From contig DASWHX010000051.1 in NCBI GenBank assembly GCA_036397995.1, positions 1 to 7,836 on the forward strand: a stretch of 7,836 nt of DNA, given 5' to 3'. Shown here piece by piece: positions 1-5,212 of the stretch; positions within the stretch are counted from its first letter, which is position 1, and each line of letters begins with the position of its first letter. This DNA comes from DASWHX01 sp036397995. Its GTDB lineage: Bacteria; Bacteroidota; Bacteroidia; Cytophagales; Cyclobacteriaceae. The notes under the pieces are model-generated. The model searched no databases, was not told the origin of the DNA, and worked only from the letters and a program-made list of their open reading frames with translations. A program made the position numbers and the translations under genes.

Positions 1-147
1 TTATGTGATTTTGGTTTTACTTGTTTGCTTGAATTAGGATACAAAATGCTGCAGGAAGAAAAGGAAAGCGGCAGGCATATTAGAGTTATTAAGAACAGAT
101 TAAGAATAAGAGACTTTCGTTTCATCTCAGCTTATTTGATAGAGTAA
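1..147 (+). CDS. Possible C-terminal tail of a gene entering from the left edge
   Basis: Frame 1 is open from the first base for 48 codons and ends in two stop codons in a row (TAA at 145-147, TAG at 148-150). The tail is basic and mixed in character (for example GYKMLQEEKESGRHIRVIKN, ending RFISAYLIE), as expected of a soluble protein's end. The other five frames are broken early by stops. I recognise no family. An open run of this length is not rare enough in AT-rich DNA to prove coding, so this is only a candidate; the part upstream of the window would decide. A local ATG at 46 could also start a 33-codon ORF, but it has no clear ribosome binding site. Confidence 0.35.
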   Translation, partial: LCDFGFTCLLELGYKMLQEEKESGRHIRVIKNRLRIRDFRFISAYLIE

Positions 148-478
148 TAGTACGATTTTGGTCAACTTCAAATAAAAAACTTACAATGCATAGAGTAATG
201 TGAAAAACTATGTCTAATTTCAATGATGATTATCAATTTCGTGGTGATTATTTAATTAAAAATATTAAATTAAACCCAGCACAGTGTTGAACTAATCAAA
301 TATATGATAAGAGGAGTAATACTTATTTGAGAAGTATTAATAGGATTACAATAATAGTCACCACATGTTATTATTATCTATTAAACTGAAAGAATTGAAT
401 TTATTGAAGTAACCTTCTCTCATTATTTGTAATTTATGTGAATCCTTAGAACTTTAAATATATAATAGTTACAAGCCC
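148..478. other. AT-rich intergenic stretch without a convincing gene
   Basis: About 330 bases, visibly richer in A and T than the rest of the window. Only very short ORFs occur, for example a 26-codon one at 210-290 with no supporting feature. It holds one 8-bp hairpin (317-339). Before the ATG at 479 there is a TATAAT at 461-466 and a TTTG at 426-429, but neither has a properly spaced partner, so no promoter is called. I see no tRNA cloverleaf, CRISPR repeat or insertion-sequence end. Confidence 0.6.
317..339. repeat. Small inverted repeat (8-bp stem, 7-base loop)
   Basis: TAATACTT at 317-324 pairs exactly with AAGTATTA at 332-339 around the loop ATTTGAG. The stem is AT-rich with no T-tract on either side, so it is not a typical intrinsic terminator. 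It could be an operator or a chance fold in AT-rich DNA. Confidence 0.3.
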
Positions 479-1447
479 ATGAAACCATCAAAATTTGTAA
501 ATGAACTGGTCATTGGTATCTTCGGGGAAAATTTTTTCACCCGAAAACCAAATTTATCATGCGAACAAGAGCAATCAAAAGAATCATTTTTTCGGCACTC
601 ATTATTGGCGCCGGTACCTTCTTATGGGCAAAAGAGCCAAGAAATAAGCCAACAGATGTTCAAAGCTATTGTCCCTGCTTCCCAGGTTATTGTGGATGGC
701 CCGATTGTGTTAAAGAAAAGCAAGGAGAAATTGCGTTTGTTGAAGTCTCAGCCAAAACGGAAGATTGAAGGTCCTGAGAGGAAACTAGATTCTAAAAGTT
801 TAGGGTTTGGAAAAATTGATTTCCAGACCCTTCAAATTCGCTTTACCAACGCCTTATTCGAATTTTGGTCAAATCCAAGACTAAGAGTTGGTTTAGTATT
901 TGTACTTGTAATTGCACCTCTTTCAAAGTTCTCTTACCTTATTTTTCCGAAAGAAGGCTTTGGGCTTTACTTAGTAAATAATGAATTCTTTTCTATTCCA
1001 AATTTGATTGAAGGTACTCACTGGTACTTTAGGTCTTTATTTTATTTTTTCTTTTCTATAAATGAATTTTTAACCCCATTGCTTACCATTATTGGCATCT
1101 ATTTTCTATTTCCAAAGAATTACTATCCATCCTATTTATGTGGTGTTCCTGCTGGTTATTATTTCGCACTTCTTATTAAAAGAATTACTGTGAATTCAGA
1201 CCTTGGATTTCATTCACCAGTTGCCCTCTCAATTGTTCTTAGTGCAATTCTCTTCACGGTTTTTCTTTTCTACATGAGTGATAAGATGCTATTCAAAACA
1301 AATCATAGAAAACGAGCCATCGAAGCCAGAATTCTTGGCTTAATTAATATGCCTGGAATGTCATGGAAAGATAAGGAAGCACTACTGAAGAGGGAGGCAA
1401 AGGATGCCATGAAAGCAAACAATGAATTGTTCAACAGGGCAGGATAG
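479..1447 (+). CDS. Unrecognised membrane protein with about four transmembrane helices; start uncertain
   Basis: The 322-codon frame starts with ATG at 479. The convincing part is the C-terminal two thirds: hydrophobic segments near residues 135-156, 186-211, 216-233 and 247-267, then a charged cytoplasmic-looking tail of about 50 residues (KTNHRKRAIEAR, then MPGMSWKDKEALLKREAKDA). Residues 28-97 are polar, rich in Gln, Ser and Lys, and lie opposite a separate signal-peptide ORF at 559-768. By my hand count their third codon positions are more GC-rich (near 46%) than those of the competing frame (near 33%), so this part may not be translated in this frame. There is no ATG between residues 60 and 266. 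If the gene starts after the small ORF it must use a non-ATG codon: TTG at 731, 737 or 740, the middle one 9 bases after AAGGAG at 722-727. No family is recognised. It ends two bases from the convergent gene at 1450. Confidence 0.6.
   Translation: MKPSKFVNELVIGIFGENFFTRKPNLSCEQEQSKESFFRHSLLAPVPSYGQKSQEISQQMFKAIVPASQVIVDGPIVLKKSKEKLRLLKSQPKRKIEGPERKLDSKSLGFGKIDFQTLQIRFTNALFEFWSNPRLRVGLVFVLVIAPLSKFSYLIFPKEGFGLYLVNNEFFSIPNLIEGTHWYFRSLFYFFFSINEFLTPLLTIIGIYFLFPKNYYPSYLCGVPAGYYFALLIKRITVNSDLGFHSPVALSIVLSAILFTVFLFYMSDKMLFKTNHRKRAIEARILGLINMPGMSWKDKEALLKREAKDAMKANNELFNRAG
559..768 (+). CDS. Candidate small secreted cysteine-rich peptide, overlapping the membrane-protein frame
   Basis: This 69-codon ORF with an ATG start lies inside the longer frame that begins at 479. 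It has a textbook signal peptide: basic start MRTRAIKR, hydrophobic core IIFSALIIGAGTFLW, and likely cleavage after Ala24 (before KEP). The mature part is about 45 residues with four cysteines at 38, 40, 45 and 50 (CPCFPGYCGWPDC, spacing C-x-C-x4-C-x4-C) and an acidic end. Its codons look natural for this genome and its third positions are AT-rich like those of the undisputed downstream part of the membrane gene. The leader before the ATG is A-rich, as is usual in Bacteroidota. The cysteines suggest disulfides in the envelope or metal binding; no family is recognised. It could be a chance ORF, but signal peptide plus clustered cysteines in one random frame would be a notable coincidence. Confidence 0.45.
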   Translation: MRTRAIKRIIFSALIIGAGTFLWAKEPRNKPTDVQSYCPCFPGYCGWPDCVKEKQGEIAFVEVSAKTED

Positions 1448-1454
1448 TACTATC
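1443..1454. repeat. 12-bp perfect palindrome holding the stop codons of both convergent genes
   Basis: GATAGTACTATC reads the same on both strands. It contains the TAG stop of the + gene (1445-1447) and the TAG stop of the - gene (1450-1452). No T-tract follows on either strand, so it is not an ordinary terminator. Confidence 0.4.
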
Positions 1455-1800
1455 TTCTGTTTTCCTTGTTTAGCTCTTTATCAAAAAAGGAAACAAGCAG
1501 AGAGAGAATCAGGCTGAATAACAAAGCCCACCAAAATCCGTTTACATAAAATCCGTCAATTATCGAATCGGCTAATAAGATAATTACTGCATTTATGACT
1601 AATAAAAATAATCCAAGTGTCAAAAAAGTTATAGGGATTGTCAGAAGAATAATCAAAGGTTTTACTGTAACATTCAGAATTGCCAGTAAGAGGGCCACCA
1701 ACACTGCAACGCCATAATCATCCGTGTGAACCCCCGGCAGCAGATAGGAAATAAGTAAAACAGCCAGGGCCGTAAGTAAGAGTTTGATAATGAATTTCAT
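1450..1800 (-). CDS. Phage holin family 4 / YvlD-like small integral membrane protein
   Basis: A 116-residue protein that is almost entirely membrane: hydrophobic helices near residues 3-21, 31-53, 55-77 and 88-106, with a short charged tail (FFDKELNKENRR). Family hallmarks are the LLPGV turn after helix 1 (20-24) and the run AILNVTVKPLIILLTIPITF (40-59) followed by LTLGLFLLVINA. These match the YvlD group of the 'mycobacterial 4-TMS phage holin' superfamily (PF04020). Length is normal for the family. Despite the name, chromosomal members are not known to lyse cells; in Bacillus the yvl genes belong to an envelope-stress response, and the role here is unknown. The ATG at 1800 fits the start of helix 1. 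The gene stands alone, divergent from the GIN-domain gene and convergent with the membrane gene at 479. A candidate -7 element sits 14-21 bases before the start. Confidence 0.9.
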   Translation of the reverse strand: MKFIIKLLLTALAVLLISYLLPGVHTDDYGVAVLVALLLAILNVTVKPLIILLTIPITFLTLGLFLLVINAVIILLADSIIDGFYVNGFWWALLFSLILSLLVSFFDKELNKENRR

Positions 1801-1813
1801 ATGCTAAAATTAT

Positions 1814-1821
1814 CAAAAATA
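1814..1821 (-). promoter_or_regulatory. Candidate Bacteroidota -7 element for the YvlD-like gene
   Basis: On the - strand the bases read TATTTTTG, an exact match to the Bacteroidota sigma-ABfr -7 consensus TAnnTTTG, placed just before the ATG at 1800. The -33 TTTG is poor: a TTG lies only 13 bases upstream and a TTAG about 17-20 bases upstream. The untranslated leader would be very short. It is moderate evidence only, because TAnnTTTG arises easily in AT-rich DNA. Confidence 0.35.
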
Positions 1822-1901
1822 TCGGGGCATAATGCAACTAATTAGCTTTCATTTTAGTCTTATAAAGAGTAAGGTTCAATTCATCATTTAAAAACCTGAT
1901 T

Positions 1902-2600
1902 ATGAAAAGATTATTATTACCTATTTTCGTGCTTATCGCTTTCGCGGCAATTTCTCAGGGAAGGGGTGACTTTACCCGTGAGGTAAGCGAGTTCAGGAAA
2001 ATAAAAGCCGGCAATGGAGTGAAGGTAAATCTACTGCAGGGAAAATCCGGCCAAATAACCATTCATTCGCATGGCATTGCTCAGGAGGATATCATAACTG
2101 AAGTCAATGGTAAGACATTAAAGCTAAGTATCGATGCCTGGTCACAATTGAGGGAGAAAAATAAGAGATGGGAAGTTGAGATTGATGTTCCGGTGGAAAA
2201 GCTTGACGAGATAACTTCTGTTACAGGTGCCCGGGTGGTTGGGGACTTCAAATTGTCCGGGAGGAAAATTCTCATAACCGGTAATACCGGTGGCGAGCTT
2301 TACCTGGATCTTGAAATGGAAGAAGTGATTGTTAATGCATCTACCGGGTCCATTCTTAAGTTAAAAGGACAAACCGACTATCTTGAAGTTACCTCTAACA
2401 TGGGTTCTGAAGTAGAGGCTTATACGCTTCATGCAAATTATGTTCTGGCGAAAGCGAGCTTGGGAGGGACTCTGGAAGTTTACGCCAGGAATGAAATCAA
2501 CTCAAATGCATCGTTTGGCGGGGTAATTGAAGTAACCGGTAATCCTTCCCGGACACACACGCGGAAAACTCTGGGTGGTGAAGTGAGTGGTGTCCGATAA
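1902..2600 (+). CDS. Secreted head-GIN (DUF2807) domain protein
   Basis: A 232-residue exported protein. Residues 1-18 form a signal peptide (MKRLLLPIFVLIAFAAIS, an A-x-S site before Gln19). The mature part matches the Bacteroidota 'putative auto-transporter adhesin, head GIN domain' family (DUF2807, PF10988): an opening REVSEFRKIKAGNGVKVNL, a strand-rich part with IITEVNGKTLKLSI, then a ladder of short strands. Gly-containing turns recur about every 19 residues (TG109, TGG130, TG149, MG168, LGG188, FGG206, LGG225), which fits a right-handed beta-helix. No catalytic residues are apparent and there is no C-terminal sorting domain, so it is probably periplasmic or outer-surface. The family has no established biochemical role. 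The ATG at 1902 is fixed by the signal peptide. It is a single-gene unit, divergent from the YvlD-like gene and closed by the terminator at 2623-2655. Confidence 0.92.
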   Translation: MKRLLLPIFVLIAFAAISQGRGDFTREVSEFRKIKAGNGVKVNLLQGKSGQITIHSHGIAQEDIITEVNGKTLKLSIDAWSQLREKNKRWEVEIDVPVEKLDEITSVTGARVVGDFKLSGRKILITGNTGGELYLDLEMEEVIVNASTGSILKLKGQTDYLEVTSNMGSEVEAYTLHANYVLAKASLGGTLEVYARNEINSNASFGGVIEVTGNPSRTHTRKTLGGEVSGVR

Positions 2601-2622
2601 ATGATTTGAGTTACTCACAGGG

Positions 2623-2655
2623 AAGAGCTAGTCAAATTAGGTTCAGCTCTTTTTT
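2623..2655 (+). terminator. Intrinsic terminator of the GIN-domain gene
   Basis: AAGAGCT at 2623-2629 pairs with AGCTCTT at 2645-2651 across a 15-base loop. Two G-U pairs can extend the base, and a T-run (2650-2655) continues into ATTTT. The T-tract is present only in + strand sense. The structure overlaps the last codons and the stop of the convergent HD-domain gene. Confidence 0.7.
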
Positions 2656-3174
2656 ATTTTCCTGAAGTACAGAAATAATAAAGTCAATATGGTCTGGTAG
2701 TTCTACCCCTAACAATTCAGCTCCTGCCTGCACTTCTTCCCGTTCAACTTTGGCAGCGAAACTTTTATCCTTCAATTTCTTTATAACTGATTTCGACTGA
2801 AGACCTTCGATTTTATCAGGTCTTACATGTGAACATGCGATAATAAATCCTGTAAGTTCATCACAGGCAAGCAAAGCTTTGTCCAGCAAAGTTTCGTACT
2901 TAACTCCCCATTTTGTGTAATGCGCGGAGATTGCATGGGCAAGGTTCGCTTCACCTATTTGCTTCAATTTACTCACGATAATGTTTGGATGTTGGTCGGG
3001 ATATTTTTCATAATCGGCATCATGCAGCATTCCGGCAATTGCCCATTCTTCAGTATCTTCATTTAACTTTTTCGCGTAGGCTTCCATCACCAGTTCAACA
3101 CTTCGTGCATGCCTGAGCAAACTTTCGGATTCCGTAAAGGAATGGAGTAATTCGCGTGCCTCCTCACGAGTCAT
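2632..3174 (-). CDS. Soluble HD-domain phosphohydrolase
   Basis: A 180-residue protein without signal peptide or membrane segment. The HD-superfamily metal ligands are in order: His22 in LLRHARSVE, the His51-Asp52 doublet in GMLHDADYEKYP, further histidines at 62 (QHP) and 85 (ISAHY), and Asp105 in LLACDELTGF. This is the arrangement of the small HD phosphohydrolases (HDIG-like, about 180-190 residues) that are usually annotated only as 'HD domain-containing protein'; they are metal-dependent phosphomono- or diesterases of unknown, often nucleotide, substrate. The length looks complete. Its ATG overlaps the TGA stop of the upstream TPR gene (ATGA, 3171-3174), so the two are probably translationally coupled. 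No T-tract terminator follows it on this strand. The family call is firm; the substrate cannot be told. Confidence 0.86.
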   Translation of the reverse strand: MTREEARELLHSFTESESLLRHARSVELVMEAYAKKLNEDTEEWAIAGMLHDADYEKYPDQHPNIIVSKLKQIGEANLAHAISAHYTKWGVKYETLLDKALLACDELTGFIIACSHVRPDKIEGLQSKSVIKKLKDKSFAAKVEREEVQAGAELLGVELPDHIDFIISVLQENKKELNLI

Positions 3175-4337
3175 GTAGTAGCTTTCTTTTTCGTTTTCTT
3201 TCTGGTTGCGTAATAGACAAAAAGGGCGCCAACAATAATGAGCGTACCCATAATACCAACAAGTATTACTACACGGCTATTTTCAGCCCGCAAAGAGTTT
3301 ATTTCATTTTCCTGCCTGAGCTCCTCAATCTCTTTTTCCAACCTTTCGAATTCATAGGCAACATCAAGCTCTGCCAGTTTCCTGCTGGTAGTTTCATTGA
3401 ATTGCAGATCACGCATTTGTTCGTAGAGAATGATGCTTTCGTAAGCGCGTTTTATATCACCTGTGGTGTAATATATCTCTGCTAACGCTTTGTATATCAC
3501 TTCAAGAATAGGTACTGCGCCCAGCTGGTCAGCAATTTCCAAAGCAGATTCGACGGTAAGTAATGCCTCCCCGTAATTTTCTTTTCTCAGATGGGTTAAA
3601 CCCATATCATGGAGCGCACGCGCTTGCCCAAATAAATTGTTATTCTCTTTTTCAATTTCGAATGCCTGATTGAAATACTCCAGGGCTTTATCGTAATCCG
3701 CGTTTCTAAAGTGAACATTTCCTATGCTGGTTAAGGGTTCATGAGAATTCCTGGTTTGTCCGCTTTCAGAATAAATTTCAACTGCCTGACGATAGTATTC
3801 AATAGCTTCCGAACTTCTTCCGGTTTCGGCATATACATTACCGAGATTATTTAATGATCCAACCATGTTAATCTTGTTTCCCAAGCTGTCTAAGATGTTG
3901 TACGATCTTTTGTAATAATCTTCGGCTTGCCTGTATTCTTTTTTTATTGAATAAATGGTTCCGATATTATTGTAAAGATTAGCGATGAGATCCTTGTCAT
4001 GAATTGTTTGTCCAAGGCTTAATGCTTTCAAATAATAATCAAGAGCTTTATCAAGCGTGCCCTGATTCTTGTAGAAAACGCCCATATTGTTATAGCAGGT
4101 GGCAATGCCGCGTTCATCCTCAATTTCCTTGGCGAGCTCAAAGGCATCAACTGTATATTTCAATGCTTTGTCGGGCTCAGAATTGATAAAAACTTTATAT
4201 AATTCGTTCAGGGTTTTGACTTTTGCAGCTCCGGTTGTGTTTTGAAGGGCATTCTCCAGACTATCAGTTTGCCCCATACCATTAGAAAATATCAAGGCAA
4301 GTCCAATGGAGAGTATTATTCCTGCATTTCTTTGCAT
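3171..4337 (-). CDS. Membrane-anchored periplasmic TPR protein without an output domain
   Basis: 388 residues. A signal peptide covers about 1-22 (MQRNAGIILSIGLALIFSNG, then MGQ). Tetratricopeptide repeats follow in exact register: the helix-A motif (NNMG, NNIG, NNLG, TSIG, HDMG, KALA) stands at residues 83, 123, 163, 203, 243 and 283, every 40 residues, with a poorer repeat before them. Residues 318-354 are a heptad-like coiled coil (LEKEIEELRQENEINSLRAE). One transmembrane helix (355-377) and a ten-residue basic tail (RKKTKKKATT) finish the protein. Topology is therefore periplasmic TPR array, single helix, short cytoplasmic end. In Bacteroidota this layout is normally the sensor half of TPR histidine kinases or TPR-LuxR regulators; here the kinase or DNA-binding part is absent. 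It is coupled by ATGA to the HD-domain gene. The - strand has a TAATTTTA (-7-like, last base off) about 30 bases before the ATG. Confidence 0.88.
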   Translation of the reverse strand: MQRNAGIILSIGLALIFSNGMGQTDSLENALQNTTGAAKVKTLNELYKVFINSEPDKALKYTVDAFELAKEIEDERGIATCYNNMGVFYKNQGTLDKALDYYLKALSLGQTIHDKDLIANLYNNIGTIYSIKKEYRQAEDYYKRSYNILDSLGNKINMVGSLNNLGNVYAETGRSSEAIEYYRQAVEIYSESGQTRNSHEPLTSIGNVHFRNADYDKALEYFNQAFEIEKENNNLFGQARALHDMGLTHLRKENYGEALLTVESALEIADQLGAVPILEVIYKALAEIYYTTGDIKRAYESIILYEQMRDLQFNETTSRKLAELDVAYEFERLEKEIEELRQENEINSLRAENSRVVILVGIMGTLIIVGALFVYYATRKKTKKKATT

Positions 4338-4385
4338 AAAGGTTGATATTACAGTTTCCTCTAAAATTAGCGGGTTTGCAATAAG

Positions 4386-4407
4386 AAAAAAAGGAATTTG
4401 GTAATTC
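4386..4407 (-). terminator. Weak candidate terminator after the ABC permease gene
   Basis: On the - strand GAATT (4407-4403, starting within the TGA stop) pairs with AATTC (4398-4394) across a 4-base loop, followed after one C by seven T (4392-4386). The stem is short and AT-rich, so efficiency is doubtful, but the position at the end of the transporter pair is right. Confidence 0.3.
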
Positions 4408-5212
4408 AGCTGGTAAGGTCTCTCTTTTTCAGCAGAACATAGTTCAAATACACAAATAAAGCAATGTAGGCGAAAGACAAAGCAACCGCCTCCGGGCTAA
4501 TATAATCCTGAATTTCCATGAAACCATACTTGGTGAACGGCAGTTGGATTATACTATTCATCACGTGCATAGGCAGGTAATCTCCAACAACTGAGATTTC
4601 GTCTGGAAGATTGGCGGAGAAAATATATTCAATGGGAATAATCATTACGACTAAAGCAATTGAGATCCCGGCCTTCTTAAAAGTATTGCCAATCAAAAGG
4701 GCAAAAATCAGAAAGAACAGAATGTCCAGAAAATAGGCGAAAATAAACTGGCTGTATTCAAGAATCTCGCCCTGGATAAGCCTGGGTGTGTAAATTAATC
4801 CTGTTATCAGGCATATCAAGAAAAGATAAACGGCGCTAATCAGGCATATAGCTACTATTGCGGTGAGTTTTGATTTCAAAAAATCCATTCTGCTCAAGCC
4901 ATCAATAATATTTTGTCGGATAGTCTTGTAACTAAACTCATTGGTTATCGAGATAATAATAATAACCGCGATGAAAAACTTAAAGAAGACTGACAGGTAG
5001 GTAATATTTTGCCAAATATCCGGAAAATGCAGAATAGGTATTTTTGAGGGCGAAAATTCTTCAAATTCAACGCCTTTGCTTTCCAGCCATTTCATAAACT
5101 CCAGCACACTAATTGGAATAAAAGTTATAAGGAATAGATAGAGCCCACCCAATACCCAAAAGGTTTTATAGTTTTTTAGCTTAATCCATTCGATGTTGAA
5201 AAGTCTAATCAT
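4406..5212 (-). CDS. ABC-2 type transporter permease
   Basis: 268 residues with six predicted membrane helices near 16-36, 69-90, 117-140, 156-175, 181-198 and 241-261. A charged N-terminus (MIRLFNIEWIKLKNYKT) is typical of ABC-2 permeases of the BcrB/LanE type. The cytoplasmic loop after helix 2 carries the recognisable family motif NEFSYKTIRQNIIDGLSRMDF (from residue 91), where 'E-F-x-x-x-T-x-R-Q-N-x-x-x-G-x-S-R' probably contacts the ATPase. The loop between helices 1 and 2 (about 37-68) is extracytoplasmic. Its ATG overlaps the ATPase stop (ATGA, 5209-5212), so it is almost certainly the partner of that ATPase: one permease subunit, working as a homodimer unless a second exists elsewhere. 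Substrate is unknown; related systems export or clear peptide antibiotics, lipids or ions. Confidence 0.88.
   Translation of the reverse strand: MIRLFNIEWIKLKNYKTFWVLGGLYLFLITFIPISVLEFMKWLESKGVEFEEFSPSKIPILHFPDIWQNITYLSVFFKFFIAVIIIISITNEFSYKTIRQNIIDGLSRMDFLKSKLTAIVAICLISAVYLFLICLITGLIYTPRLIQGEILEYSQFIFAYFLDILFFLIFALLIGNTFKKAGISIALVVMIIPIEYIFSANLPDEISVVGDYLPMHVMNSIIQLPFTKYGFMEIQDYISPEAVALSFAYIALFVYLNYVLLKKRDLTS

Noticed and set aside
139..199. Direct repeat ATAGAGTAAT at 139-148 and 190-199
   Set aside because: Only 10 bp, two copies, AT-rich; no element bounded by it has any mobile-element feature.
210..290. 26-codon ORF in the AT-rich stretch
   Set aside because: Too short, no ribosome binding site, no signal peptide or motif; expected by chance.
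350..375. Inverted repeat AATAATA / TATTATT
   Set aside because: Seven A/T pairs only, in very AT-rich DNA, without a T-tract; not distinguishable from chance.
1464..1497. Inverted repeat CTTGTTT / AAACAAG downstream of the membrane gene as its terminator
   Set aside because: Nineteen-base loop, inside the coding end of the YvlD-like gene and followed by CAGAGAG, not T residues.
1450..1800. Prophage remnant, suggested by the 'phage holin' family name
   Set aside because: No other phage gene is present; YvlD-like proteins are ordinary chromosomal genes in many bacteria.
2607..2617. TGAGT-T-ACTCA near-palindrome between the convergent genes, as an operator
   Set aside because: It lies downstream of both genes, where an operator has no evident target; five-base arms are common by chance.
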